Source: Streptomyces qinzhouensis (GTDB taxonomy: Bacteria > Actinomycetota > Actinomycetes > Streptomycetales > Streptomycetaceae). Taken from it: a stretch of DNA of 64,000 bases. Below the pieces are notes generated by a model. It saw only the letters and a list, made by a program, of their open reading frames with translations, ran no database searches and was not told the DNA's origin. Positions 1 to 8,066 of the stretch are shown piece by piece. Each line of letters starts with the position of its first letter. The stretch's first letter is position 1. A program made the translations under genes and the position numbers. The stretch spans positions 4,588,001 through 4,652,000 of the forward strand of contig NZ_CP042266.1 of assembly GCF_007856155.1 (NCBI RefSeq). Direction: 5' to 3'.

Positions 1-1
1 T

Positions 2-709
2 CACTTCGTCGAGGTCTGCCTGGACGAGGAGGGCGCGGTCTGGCTGATGCTGCACTCCGGCTCCCGCAACATCGGCAAGGAGCTGGCCGACCACCACATC
101 GGGGTCGCCCGTGACCTCGAGCACAATCAGGGCCTGGTCGACGCCGATCTGGCGGTGTTCCTCGCGGAGACCCCGGAGATGGGCGCGTACCGGAACGATC
201 TGTTCTGGGCGCAGGAGTACGCCAAGTACAACCGCGCGGTCATGATGGGCCTGCTCCAGGAGGTCGTCCGGGGCCAGTTCCGCAAGGCCAAGGTCACCTT
301 CGGCGAGGTCATCTCCTGCCACCACAACTACGTGTCGGAGGAGCGGTACGACGGAATGGACCTGCTGGTCACCCGGAAGGGCGCGATCCGCGCGGGCTCC
401 GGCGACTACGGGATCATCCCCGGCTCCATGGGCACCGGCTCGTACATCGTGCGCGGTCTGGGCAACGAGAAGTCCTTCAACTCCGCTTCCCACGGCGCGG
501 GCCGCCGGATGAGCCGCAACCAGGCGAAGAAACGGTTCTCGACGCAGGACCTGGAGGACCAGACCCGGGGCGTGGAGTGCCGTAAGGACAGCGGTGTGGT
601 CGATGAGATCCCCAGCGCCTACAAGCCCATCGAGCAGGTCATCCAGGCCCAGACGGACCTGGTGGAGGTCGTCGCGAAGCTGAAGCAGGTCGTGTGTGTG
701 AAGGGCTGA
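2..709 (+). CDS. rtcB: RNA-splicing ligase RtcB family protein, C-terminal part (5' end outside window)
   Basis: The reading frame is open from base 2, so the gene begins upstream; 235 residues are visible. RtcB joins 2',3'-cyclic phosphate or 3'-phosphate RNA ends to 5'-OH ends using GTP and Mn2+ through a histidine-GMP intermediate. Family hallmarks seen: the HFVEVCLDE start of the visible part, LHSGSRNIG, a GSMGTGSYIVRG stretch, and SHGAGRRMSRNQAKKRF near the C-terminus, whose histidine is the expected guanylylation site. The end (KLKQVVCVKG) is the normal family C-terminus, so only the N-terminus is missing. It is convergent with the next gene across a strong hairpin. In bacteria the role is RNA repair; the physiological substrate here is unknown. 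Confidence 0.93.
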   Translation, partial: HFVEVCLDEEGAVWLMLHSGSRNIGKELADHHIGVARDLEHNQGLVDADLAVFLAETPEMGAYRNDLFWAQEYAKYNRAVMMGLLQEVVRGQFRKAKVTFGEVISCHHNYVSEERYDGMDLLVTRKGAIRAGSGDYGIIPGSMGTGSYIVRGLGNEKSFNSASHGAGRRMSRNQAKKRFSTQDLEDQTRGVECRKDSGVVDEIPSAYKPIEQVIQAQTDLVEVVAKLKQVVCVKG

Positions 710-724
710 AGGGCTGAAGGGGGG

Positions 725-780
725 AGGCCGGCGGAGCCGGGCCGGGCACGGGGCAGGGTCCCGGCCGGTTCCGCCGGCCT
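725..780. terminator. Hairpin between convergent rtcB and SDR genes
   Basis: Arms 725-740 and 765-780 are complementary at 15 of 16 positions, around a GC-rich loop of about 24 bases. It lies 15 bases after the rtcB stop and 8 bases beyond the end of the converging SDR gene, so it can end transcription from both sides. There is no U tract, as usual for Streptomyces terminators. Confidence 0.6.
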
Positions 781-788
781 CGCCCCGG

Positions 789-1598
789 TCACCCTTCCCG
801 GTGGACCTTGGTGTTGGAGGCCTGGGCGCGGGGGCGGACGACCAGCAGGTCGATGTTGACATGGGAGGGGCGGGTGATCGCCCAGACGACCGTGGCGGCG
901 ACGTCGTCCGCGGTGAGGGGGGACGCCACACCCTGGTAGACCCGGGCCGCCTTCTCCGTGTCACCGCGGAAACGAGTGGTGGCGAACTCGTCCGTCTTCA
1001 CCATCCCCGGCGCGATCTCGACGACCCGGACCGGAGTGCCGACGATCTCCAGCCGGAGGGTCTCGGCGATGACGCGCTCCGCGTGCTTGGCGGCGACATA
1101 GCCACCGCCGCCCTCGTAGGCCGAGTGGGCCGCGGTGGAGGTCAGGACGACGACCGTGCCGTCTCCGCTCGCCGTGAGCGCGGGCAGCAGGGCCTGGGTG
1201 ACGTTCAGCGTGCCCAGCACATTGACCTCGTACATCCACCGCCAGTCGGCGGGATCGCCGGTCGCCACGGGGTCCGCGCCGAGTGCGCCGCCCGCGTTGT
1301 TGACCAGGACGTCGCAGCGGTCGAGCCCGGCCGCGAAGGCGTCGACGGCGGCGCGGTCGGTGATGTCGAGCGGGTAGGCGGTGGCCCGGTGCCCGGCGGC
1401 GGTCAGCTCGGCCGCCAGCTCCGTGATCCGGTCCGTGCGGCGGGCGGCCAGCACGGTGTGGAAGCCCTCGGCGGCGAGCCCGCGCGCGGTGGCGGCGCCG
1501 ATACCGCTGCCGGCGCCGGTGACGACGGCGACGGGCGCACCCCGGTGCTCGGCGGGGGTCGGTTCGGCGGTCCTCGCCGGGGTCTCTTCGGTGGTCAC
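789..1598 (-). CDS. SDR family NAD(P)-dependent oxidoreductase
   Basis: A 269-residue classical short-chain dehydrogenase. TGAGSGIG (residues 27-34) is the cofactor loop, VNNAGG the structural NNAG motif, and a serine plus YVAAK supply the Ser-Tyr-Lys catalytic residues. The GTG at 1598 is chosen because GAGGAGG sits just upstream; longer versions from 1682 would add a proline-rich tail with no homology to the fold. The C-terminal HVNIDLLVVRP is typical of YdfG/serine-3-dehydrogenase-like SDRs that act on small hydroxyacids or alcohols, but the substrate cannot be read from sequence. It stands alone between a convergent terminator and the YnfA-type gene read in the same direction. Confidence 0.87.
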   Translation of the reverse strand: MTTEETPARTAEPTPAEHRGAPVAVVTGAGSGIGAATARGLAAEGFHTVLAARRTDRITELAAELTAAGHRATAYPLDITDRAAVDAFAAGLDRCDVLVNNAGGALGADPVATGDPADWRWMYEVNVLGTLNVTQALLPALTASGDGTVVVLTSTAAHSAYEGGGGYVAAKHAERVIAETLRLEIVGTPVRVVEIAPGMVKTDEFATTRFRGDTEKAARVYQGVASPLTADDVAATVVWAITRPSHVNIDLLVVRPRAQASNTKVHREG

Positions 1599-1728
1599 GG
1601 TGGCCTCCTCGGGCGGCTGACGGGGGTTATGGGGGTACGGGGGAGAAGCGGGGGGTACGAGGGCGGGGTGCCCGATCGGCACAGGTAAAGGCGGTGGGGG
1701 TCCGGGTGCGGCGAGGGCGGCGTGTGGG

Positions 1729-2073
1729 TCAGCCGTTGCCGCGCGGGGCGTACATGATCACCGCCATGCCCGCCAGACAGATCAGCGCGCCGGTCACATC
1801 CCAGCGGTCCGGCCGGTAGCCGTCCGCGACCACGCCCCAGGCGATCGAACCCGCGACGAACACACCGCCGTAAGCGGCCAGGATCCGGCCGAACTCACCG
1901 TCCGGCTGGAGCGTGGCGACCAGACCGTACGCGCCGAGCGCGATCACTCCCGCACCGATCCAGATCCACCCGCGATGCTCCCTGACGCCCTGCCAGACGA
2001 GCCACGCGCCACCGATCTCGAACAGGGCGGCCAGGACGAAGAGCAGAACCGAGCGGGCGACAAGCATGCGCAC
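1729..2073 (-). CDS. YnfA/UPF0060 family small membrane protein
   Basis: A 114-residue protein with four hydrophobic segments, in the order [54 protein letters not shown] and [16 protein letters not shown]. The motifs [19 protein letters not shown] and DRWDVTGA are diagnostic of UPF0060 (YnfA), relatives of the small multidrug resistance transporters. Length (about 108-115 aa) is standard. A second ATG two codons in (2067) could also be the start. Transport role is inferred from the family only. Confidence 0.9.
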   Translation of the reverse strand: MRMLVARSVLLFVLAALFEIGGAWLVWQGVREHRGWIWIGAGVIALGAYGLVATLQPDGEFGRILAAYGGVFVAGSIAWGVVADGYRPDRWDVTGALICLAGMAVIMYAPRGNG

Positions 2074-2156
2074 AGCCTGTCACGGAGGTGCGGGGCGGGA
2101 CGCGCCGAGGTCGCGGCTAAAGGGGATATTCAATCTCAAAAGGTATTTTTATCGGC

Positions 2157-2735
2157 ATGGATGCGATGTCGAACGCACGGCGGGCCGGGTTCCGGCCCCG
2201 GATTCCGTTCCGGTCCCCCCTCCGGTCGCGGTTGCGGCTGCCGCTCGCCGCCGCCACGGCACTGCTGCCGCTGTTGCCGCTGGCGACCGGCGCCGGGCCC
2301 GCGGCGGCCGGTACCGGCCCGGAGCCCGCCGGAACCGCGGCGGTCACGCCCGTCGCCGACGTGGCCCACCACGGCTATGTCACGCTCACCGGCGGCGGCC
2401 GGCTCGAAGTCACCGTCGAGTCCCGCAGCCATGGGCCCGCGAGCCTGCCGAACGCCACCCTGAGGCTGGCCTTCTCCACCGCCCTCGCCCGTGGCCAGGA
2501 GCTGCCCTCGGCGTGCGTCTGGGGCTCGGACCGGGTCGTCCTCTGCTCGACCGGCGCCCTCCGGGTCGGCGGTGCGGTCCGCCGCACCACGCTCGACCTG
2601 CAGACGGCCGGCGCCCCCGACGAGGTGACGGTCAAGGTCGGCACCCACTGGAACGGCGGTGCGCACGACCGCAATACCCGCAACAACCTCCACGAGATCC
2701 TCGCCCCGGCCACCGGCGACCCCTACGCGTTCTGA
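2157..2735 (+). CDS. Putative secreted protein, function unknown
   Basis: A 192-residue ORF with an arginine-rich N-region, a long Leu/Ala hydrophobic core and an AAAG-type signal-peptidase site near residue 50, followed by a beta-rich, cysteine-poor domain (two Cys, about residues 121 and 131). That domain resembles the DUF11/CARDB kind of surface repeat in general feel (VTVESRSHGPASLPNATL), but I cannot assign a family. A second ATG lies three codons in. The upstream 40 bases are unusually A/T-rich for this genome and contain ATATTC and TATTTTTAT, probably its promoter. Divergent from the YnfA-type gene. Export is well supported, function is not. Confidence 0.6.
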   Translation: MDAMSNARRAGFRPRIPFRSPLRSRLRLPLAAATALLPLLPLATGAGPAAAGTGPEPAGTAAVTPVADVAHHGYVTLTGGGRLEVTVESRSHGPASLPNATLRLAFSTALARGQELPSACVWGSDRVVLCSTGALRVGGAVRRTTLDLQTAGAPDEVTVKVGTHWNGGAHDRNTRNNLHEILAPATGDPYAF

Positions 2736-3169
2736 GCCGCCGAGGTCGTCTCTTTCGGATCTTGCTGGGCTCGCGTGCCGCCCCCGGCTACCGCTGGGGG
2801 TGCCCCCAGGCACCGCGCTCCCCCTGGGCCCGGCGGCCCGGGTGGGGGTCCCCCCGGGCGGTAGCCCAGGGGGAGAGTGCCCCCACGCCGCGTTGTCGTC
2901 AGTCGCCGACAGCCCCCTACGCCCAGGGGGCGTGGGGGGACCCCCACTCACTGATCCGGCCTGATCCGAAAGAACCTCCCGAGGTCCCGGCCGCCCCACT
3001 CCCGCCGGGTACCGCCGCGGGGGCAGCCACCGCCGCGGGCCCGGCCGCGAAGGGACGACTACCGTCGCGGGCCCGCCCGTACACACCCCGAATGTGGGTA
3101 CGCGTACTCAAGCCCGCGGCTCGCTCTCTCCCGATGCTGGAGTCATCAACCGACTTCGGGGGAGAACCG
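2736..3169. other. Intergenic region rich in GC palindromes; no gene seen
   Basis: There is no convincing coding frame. It contains a stem with perfect 12-base arms (2818-2829 and 2864-2875), a nested short palindrome around 2793-2809, and a third hairpin (about 2922-2946) whose core recurs at 37199-37226. It ends with a good ribosome site for the next gene. It probably holds the terminator of the secreted-protein gene and a copy of a dispersed Streptomyces intergenic element. Confidence 0.55.
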
Positions 3170-3502
3170 ATGAATGCCCGTACCTTCTACCGCCTGGCCA
3201 TAGCCAACACCGCCTCCGCCGTCTACCTCGCGATCGTCGGAGGGTCCGTCCTGGTCGCCACGGCGACCACGTTCCTCGTCCCCGACCCCGGGATGATCTG
3301 GGTATGGCCGGCTCTGCTCACGGCCCCCGTCAGCCTCTTCCTGGTGGGGGCGGTCGGCCCCGTCGTACCGGACGGGGAACTGCTCTTCTGGCCCGTCTAC
3401 CTCGGCCTGATCGCGGTCAGCGCCCTGGTCCAGTCCACCGCCCTGGGCGCGCTCTGGCACGGCCTGCGCCGCGGCGCCCGCCGGCTGACGGCCTCCGCCT
3501 GA
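3170..3502 (+). CDS. Small membrane protein (resembles the SCO4225-type family)
   Basis: A 110-residue protein starting MNARTFYRLAIANTASAVYL. GGGGGAG lies five bases before the ATG, which fixes this start within a much longer open frame. Three hydrophobic segments (about residues 10-35, 40-62 and 72-95) end in a short arginine-rich tail, so the C-terminus is probably cytoplasmic. I associate the N-terminal pattern with a small Streptomyces membrane-protein family from memory; this is tentative and no function is known. It converges on the Mut7-C gene with a 15-base gap. Confidence 0.6.
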   Translation: MNARTFYRLAIANTASAVYLAIVGGSVLVATATTFLVPDPGMIWVWPALLTAPVSLFLVGAVGPVVPDGELLFWPVYLGLIAVSALVQSTALGALWHGLRRGARRLTASA

Positions 3503-3517
3503 ACCGGAAGGACGGCC

Positions 3518-4255
3518 CTACGAGGCCGCCCGGGGGCCGAACTCGGCGAGCGCCTCGTCGACGATGCGGACCAGCCGGGCGTGGTGGGCGCCCCGCCAGT
3601 AGACGCGGGAGCACTCGGCGCACTGCGCGAAGACGTCGTACGTCTGCCGCGTACCGTGCTCCAGTTGCTCCCGCACCGTCTCCTTGTCCGCCTCCACCAG
3701 CCGGCCGTTGCACGCCGTGCAGCGGGTCCAGGGCGCCAGCTCCGGGGCGAACCGCCCCAGAACATCGCGCACCTGGTCGTCGGGGCGGTCGCTGTAGACG
3801 TACGCCCCCGCCCAGATCTCCCGCCGCCGCAGCAGCCCCCGGTCCCGGGACAGCAGCACCCGCCGCTCCCGCGCCGAGAGCGCCGCCAGCGCCGGATCGC
3901 CGATGTCCTCGCTCTCGTACGCCGCATCCACACCCAGCAGCCGCAGCCGCCGGGCCAGCGTGCCGAGATGGACGTCGAGCAGGAACCGCAACGGCGCGCC
4001 GGGCACTTGCTGCGGCCTTTCGTGGCCGAGCACCTCGACCCGCTCGCCCGCGCCCGGGATATGCGATACGGCGACCGTCCGGCCGTCGACCACGAGCCGT
4101 CCGGCCTCGGTCAGCGGGACGCCCAGCGACTCGATGACATGCCCGAGGGTGGCGGAACCGTCGGTCGTCAGCTCCGTGGCCCCTTCCCGATGGGCCGACG
4201 GAACGAAGAGCCGCAGCTCGGGGGCGACGCTGACATGGATACGTGGTCCGTTCAC
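3518..4255 (-). CDS. Mut7-C RNase domain protein with N-terminal ubiquitin-like domain
   Basis: A 245-residue two-domain protein. Residues about 1-85 form a ThiS/MoaD-like ubiquitin fold (the Mut7-C ubiquitin domain, with LGHVIESLGVPLTE). From about residue 88 comes the Mut7-C/PIN-like nuclease domain: FLLDVHLGTLARRLRLLG, a DIGD acidic stretch, RVLLSRDRGLL, and a C-terminal zinc ribbon CTAC...CAEC. Mut7-C domains are predicted metal-dependent RNases with PIN-type acidic residues. GTG at 4255 is preferred because the ubiquitin fold begins directly after it and longer starts add unrelated sequence; the ribosome site is weak. RNA substrate unknown. Confidence 0.83.
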   Translation of the reverse strand: MNGPRIHVSVAPELRLFVPSAHREGATELTTDGSATLGHVIESLGVPLTEAGRLVVDGRTVAVSHIPGAGERVEVLGHERPQQVPGAPLRFLLDVHLGTLARRLRLLGVDAAYESEDIGDPALAALSARERRVLLSRDRGLLRRREIWAGAYVYSDRPDDQVRDVLGRFAPELAPWTRCTACNGRLVEADKETVREQLEHGTRQTYDVFAQCAECSRVYWRGAHHARLVRIVDEALAEFGPRAAS

Positions 4256-4338
4256 GCGGTCAGCATGCCACCGGGAGCCGCACCAGGGCATTCGGATTGC
4301 CCGGCGCTCGGGGCCCCTTGGGGCCTGCCATGTCCCCC

Positions 4339-4935
4339 CTACACCCCCGACGGTCCGTCCGCCGGGCGCAGATCGAACCGCCACTCATGGGATCTGATCG
4401 GATTCCCGGGCGGATACTCGAACCCGACCTCGCCCCGCAGCTCGAACCCCAGCTTCCGGCAGACCGCGTTCGACGCGCCGTTCGTCACCTTCGGATACGC
4501 GAGCAGATACCGGTGTCCGCCCCGGGCCCGCGCCTCCTCGATCACCAGCCGCGTCGCCGCCGTCGCCAGCCCGCGGCCCTGGAACGCGGCCAGGACCGCC
4601 CACCCCGTCTCGTACACCGCGAGGCCGTCCGAGGTGGCCGTCTGCTCCCAGAAGCCGATCGTGCCCACCCGCTCGCCCGTCGCCGTCAGCACGATCGCGT
4701 ACATCCGGCCCTTGCCCGCCGGATCGGCGGTCAGGTCCACATATCTGCGGTGCCGGGAGAGGAGCTTCTCCTCGGTCTCCGGACCGCCGAGCTCCGTCAT
4801 CAACTCCGGTGCGTTCGCCGCGCGGAGCAGCGCGAGATCGCTCTCCGACCAGGGTTCGATCCGTACCGCGGATCCTGCCGCTGAATCTGCCGTGGAACCT
4901 GTCACGGATCCTGCCGCCACTCCTGTGGTCTCCAT
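4339..4935 (-). CDS. GNAT family N-acetyltransferase (RimJ/RimL-like)
   Basis: A 198-residue acetyltransferase. IGFWEQ and VYETGWAVLAAFQGRGLATAA form the acetyl-CoA pyrophosphate-binding motif A (Q-x-x-G-x-G/A), followed by AVCRKLGFELRGE, the usual end of RimJ/RimL-type domains. The ATG at 4935 is chosen over 4965 because a -10 box TAGCCT (minus strand, 4943-4948) ends seven bases before it, so the mRNA is probably leaderless. Related proteins acetylate ribosomal protein N-termini or small amines; substrate unknown. Confidence 0.85.
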   Translation of the reverse strand: METTGVAAGSVTGSTADSAAGSAVRIEPWSESDLALLRAANAPELMTELGGPETEEKLLSRHRRYVDLTADPAGKGRMYAIVLTATGERVGTIGFWEQTATSDGLAVYETGWAVLAAFQGRGLATAATRLVIEEARARGGHRYLLAYPKVTNGASNAVCRKLGFELRGEVGFEYPPGNPIRSHEWRFDLRPADGPSGV

Positions 4936-4942
4936 ATCAGCC

Positions 4943-4948
4943 AGGCTA
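4943..4948 (-). promoter_or_regulatory. -10 box TAGCCT for a leaderless GNAT mRNA
   Basis: On the minus strand TAGCCT is followed by seven bases and then ATG at 4935, the spacing expected when transcription starts at or next to the start codon. No ribosome site is visible. Confidence 0.45.
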
Positions 4949-4965
4949 GAACGAGGGTCTGACAA

Positions 4966-5877
4966 TCACCGCGCTCCCTGCCTCAGCACCTCGATCACAC
5001 TGCCGAAGCTGTCCTGCCCGTGCCCCTTCGCGTTCGCCTCCACCATCAGCGTCTTCAGCAGTTCCGGCAGCCGGTTGTCCACGCCTCGCGCCCGCGCCGC
5101 GTGCAACTGGTGCTCGATGGTCGCGATCTGTACGTCGACGGTCGCGTCGTCGCCCGGATAGGCGCCCTCGTCGACCTGGGCCGCGTACCGCCGGATGAAG
5201 TTGCCGACCGTGCCCAGCCAGCGGATCGCGACCTCGGTGAAGTCGACCGCCCGGGTCCCCTCCGCCGTGGCCACCGCGGTGCCGTGCAGCCAGCCGGACA
5301 TGGTGGCCCACATCAGCCCGAGCAGGTTCACGTCGTAGAGGGCGGCCAGGCCGGGCTCGGCGCCCAGGTAGAGCGGTTCGCCGAGGACGTCCAGGGCCGT
5401 GTGGTGCGCGTCGAAGACGGCCTGGTCGCCGCTGTACAGGAACATTACTTCGCGGGTGCCGACACCCGGCGGCGTCGTCATGATCGCGCCGTCCAGGTAG
5501 TTCAGACCGTGCCGCGCCGCCCACTCGACGGCCTCATCGGCCTGCTCCGGCGACCCGCTCACCAGATTGACCAGCGCCTTGCCCTTGAGCTCGGCCGACG
5601 CCGGGTCCAGGATCCCGTACAGCGCCGGATAGTCGAGGACGACCGCGAGCACCAGCGGGCTCGCGGCGACGGCCTCCGCCACGGACCCGGCGAGGACGGC
5701 CCCCTTCTCGACGAGCGGCGCGGCCTTCTCCGCCGTCCGGTTCCAGACGGTCACCGGATGGCCCGCGGCCAGCAGCGCCCCGGCGATCGCGGCGCCCATC
5801 TGCCCGAGGCCCAGGACGGTGACCGCCGGACGCCCGGCGGCTTCGTCGGCGGCAGTGGTGTTTACGATGGCAGTCAT
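4966..5877 (-). CDS. NAD(P)-dependent oxidoreductase of the imine reductase / beta-hydroxyacid dehydrogenase type
   Basis: A 303-residue protein with an N-terminal Rossmann domain (GLGQMG, residues 23-28; NRT NADP-preferring loop) and a C-terminal all-helical dimerisation domain. NLVSGSPEQADEA, YLDGAIMTTPPGVG and ALYDVNLLGLMWATMSGWLHG match the imine-reductase branch rather than 3-hydroxyisobutyrate dehydrogenase, which would have a catalytic lysine in the centre. The aspartate of ALYD lies in the helix where many of these enzymes carry the proton-donating residue. GGGGGA before the ATG fixes the start; the longer frame to 6000 is out. It is divergent from the GlxA-type regulator, a likely controller. 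A paralogue is at 42133-43020. Confidence 0.85.
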   Translation of the reverse strand: MTAIVNTTAADEAAGRPAVTVLGLGQMGAAIAGALLAAGHPVTVWNRTAEKAAPLVEKGAVLAGSVAEAVAASPLVLAVVLDYPALYGILDPASAELKGKALVNLVSGSPEQADEAVEWAARHGLNYLDGAIMTTPPGVGTREVMFLYSGDQAVFDAHHTALDVLGEPLYLGAEPGLAALYDVNLLGLMWATMSGWLHGTAVATAEGTRAVDFTEVAIRWLGTVGNFIRRYAAQVDEGAYPGDDATVDVQIATIEHQLHAARARGVDNRLPELLKTLMVEANAKGHGQDSFGSVIEVLRQGAR

Positions 5878-5974
5878 GCCCGTATCCCCCTTTGTATAAG
5901 GGACTTGACCTGCGATTCCGGGCCAAGTCCTGATCGACTGCACCCACTCTCGCCCGCCCCCGCCACAGCCGAAA

Positions 5975-5997
5975 GTGACAGCGGTGACGACTGTCAC
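5975..5997. promoter_or_regulatory. Candidate operator: GTGACAG-N9-CTGTCAC
   Basis: A perfect 7-base inverted repeat (5975-5981 and 5991-5997), half-site centres 16 bases apart, in the 179-base gap between the divergent oxidoreductase and regulator genes. It lies about 46 bases upstream of the regulator's -10 box TAGCCT (6043-6048), a position suited to autoregulation or joint control. Confidence 0.55.
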
Positions 5998-6042
5998 CAA
6001 AATCGTGCCAACCGATCCCGGGGTCCGGACGGGGATATCGCC

Positions 6043-6048
6043 TAGCCT
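6043..6048 (+). promoter_or_regulatory. -10 box TAGCCT for the GlxA-type regulator
   Basis: TAGCCT ends eight bases before ATG 6057, so the transcript has no or almost no leader. Confidence 0.4.
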
Positions 6049-6056
6049 TCGAAGGC

Positions 6057-7112
6057 ATGAGCGCTGGAATCGTCGCCGTCGTCGCCCCCGAGGAGTTCGG
6101 CGTCCCTTCCTGGGACCTGTACGAGCTGAGCATCCCGTGCACGGTCTTCGGCAAACCGCAGCCCGACCTCGCCGACCACTGGTACGAGTTCCGGCTCTGC
6201 GGCACCGGCGAGACCGACCCGGAAGCGAACGACCCCGCCGGTTTCCGGATCCGTACGGCCTACGGGCTCGAAGGGCTCGTCGGCGCCGATACGGTGATCG
6301 TCCCGTCCGTCCCCGACGCCTGCATGGACGGCGAGCGGCCGGTGTCCCCGGCCTTGGTCGAGGCGCTGCGCGCGGCGCACGCGGCCGGCGCCCGGATGGT
6401 CTCCCTCTGCAACGGCGCGTTCGCGCTGGCCGCGGCCGGACTGCTGGACGGCCGGCGCGCCACCTGCCACTGGCTGCACACCGCCCAGCTGGCCCGCCGC
6501 CATCCGAAGGTGCGGGTCGACGACTCGGTGCTGTACGTGGACGACGGCGATGTCCTGACCAGCGCGGGCCTCTCCGCGGGCCTGGACCTCTGTCTGCATC
6601 TGGTCCGCCGCGACCTCGGCGCCCGGATCGCCAATCAGCTGGCCCGCCGGATGGTGGTCCCGGCCCACCGCCCCGGCGGACAGGCGCAGTTCATCGACCT
6701 TCCGCTGCCGCCCGAGGACGACGAGGGTCTCGCGCCGGTGCTCGACTGGGTACGGGAGAACCTCGGCCGACCGCTGACGGTCGCGGACATGGCGCACCGG
6801 GCCGCGATGAGCCGGCGCACCTTCTACCGCCGCCTCCAGGCGGCGACCGGTACGACCCCGCTGCAATGGCTGCTGGCCCAGCGGCTGGGCCGGGCCCGGG
6901 TACTGCTGGAGTCCACGGACCTGCCGGTGGAGCGGGTCGGCGAGCTGAGCGGTCTGGGCACGGCGAACAATCTCCGCCACCACTTCCTGCGCCATATCGG
7001 GGTCACCCCGGGCGACTACCGCCGGGCCTTTCCCCGCACTTCCGCCCCCGCTTTCGTTCCCGCGTTCGTTCCCGCTTCCGTCCCGGCCCTCGCCGCGCCC
7101 ACGGCGCCGTAG
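6057..7112 (+). CDS. GlxA-type transcriptional regulator (DJ-1/PfpI domain plus AraC HTH)
   Basis: A 351-residue protein. Residues 1-165 form a DJ-1/PfpI-like sensor with GARMVSLCNGAFALAAAGLLDG, whose cysteine is at the nucleophile-elbow position, and an ATCHW loop. About residues 225-325 form the double helix-turn-helix of AraC regulators (VADMAHRAAMSRRTFYRRLQAATG; GLGTANNLRHHFLRHIGVTPGDYRRAF). This pairing defines the GlxA/CdhR/ArgR-type regulators of amine and amino-acid metabolism. The last 25 residues are a low-complexity AFVPAFVPASVP tail. The divergent imine-reductase-like gene is the obvious target, with the palindrome at 5975-5997 as candidate site. Confidence 0.87.
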   Translation: MSAGIVAVVAPEEFGVPSWDLYELSIPCTVFGKPQPDLADHWYEFRLCGTGETDPEANDPAGFRIRTAYGLEGLVGADTVIVPSVPDACMDGERPVSPALVEALRAAHAAGARMVSLCNGAFALAAAGLLDGRRATCHWLHTAQLARRHPKVRVDDSVLYVDDGDVLTSAGLSAGLDLCLHLVRRDLGARIANQLARRMVVPAHRPGGQAQFIDLPLPPEDDEGLAPVLDWVRENLGRPLTVADMAHRAAMSRRTFYRRLQAATGTTPLQWLLAQRLGRARVLLESTDLPVERVGELSGLGTANNLRHHFLRHIGVTPGDYRRAFPRTSAPAFVPAFVPASVPALAAPTAP

Positions 7113-7170
7113 CGACAGCCGGCCGTGGCCGAGCGCGCCCGCCCCCGACCGTGCGGCCCCGAACGCGCCG

Positions 7171-7911
7171 TCAGGGCCAGACCAGACAGTACGGCTGGTG
7201 CCCCGCCTCGTGCAGCCGGTGCGAGAAGTCCTGCCACTCGTGGAGCAGCTGGTAGACGTTGAACGCGTCGCGCGGGCCGCCCCGGTCGGGGACCGTGGAC
7301 CAGATGAACGCCGCCGCGCCGACGGACTCCTCGCCGACGCCGCGCAGCGGGTCGACGACGGTCATGGGCAGCTTGACGACCGCGTAGTCGGGATGGAGGA
7401 CGACCAGCTCCAGCGGGGGCACCCGGTGCAGGGGCATGCCTTCTATGCCGGTGAGGACCATCGCGGCTATCGTCTCCGGTTTGATCTTGGAGAAGAGTCC
7501 GCCCATGCCCAGCTCGTCGCCCCCGAGCTGCTCGGGACGCATCGAGATGGGGACTCTCGCGGCCGTCGCGCCGTCGGGTGCGCCGAAGTATTTGTACGTC
7601 ACTCCCACGCGGGCGCTCCTGCCTGACATGGCGCCCGCGTCGAAGGCGTTCGCACGTGCGTTCGCATCGGCGTGCGCGTCGGGGTGAGGGTCGCCCGCGC
7701 CACCGCGCCGGTGTCTTCCCCGTCCGGTGGGCTCAGGGCCCCGGTCGCCGGTCCCCTCGCCCAGTCCGCCACCGCGATACATATCTCCACCCGACCACTC
7801 GCCGGCCCCACCGTGCAACCCGATCATCGTGACAGTTGCCTCCCCCTCGGGCGAACGGTGAAACACCTGTCCGCGAGGAACGGCAGGGGCCTCTGACACC
7901 ATGGATTCCAT
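7171..7911 (-). CDS. Conserved-looking hypothetical protein, start uncertain
   Basis: The frame runs to 7911, where GGGAAG lies five bases before an ATG (246 aa). The first ~95 residues are low complexity and Gly/Asp/Ala/His-rich with an imperfect repeat (DAHADANARANA), while the folded part seems to start at the internal ATG 7629 (MSGRSARVGVTYKYF, 152 aa) and ends in a Trp/His-rich HEWQDFSHRLHEAGHQPYCL. The short version may be the true product, or the N-terminus may be a disordered region. I do not recognise the family: no signal peptide and no membrane segment. It is divergent from hemL. Confidence 0.55.
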   Translation of the reverse strand: MESMVSEAPAVPRGQVFHRSPEGEATVTMIGLHGGAGEWSGGDMYRGGGLGEGTGDRGPEPTGRGRHRRGGAGDPHPDAHADANARANAFDAGAMSGRSARVGVTYKYFGAPDGATAARVPISMRPEQLGGDELGMGGLFSKIKPETIAAMVLTGIEGMPLHRVPPLELVVLHPDYAVVKLPMTVVDPLRGVGEESVGAAAFIWSTVPDRGGPRDAFNVYQLLHEWQDFSHRLHEAGHQPYCLVWP

Positions 7912-8066
7912 GAGTCTTCCCTGTGTGGCCCCAGTTTCGCAGATGCGAGGAGGCTGACGCCGTTTCGTAATACGAGGAGTACGCGCTCCTCGCTCAACCG
8001 TGGCCGAGATCAACCGTCCGACGGGCCCCCGGCCGCCCCCACCCTCGAATCGCAGATCAGGACAGA

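Noticed and set aside
1913..3502. 529-codon plus-strand frame ending in the small membrane protein
   Set aside because: It runs through the YnfA-type and secreted-protein genes in a wrong frame; only the last 110 codons from ATG 3170 have a ribosome site and protein-like sequence.
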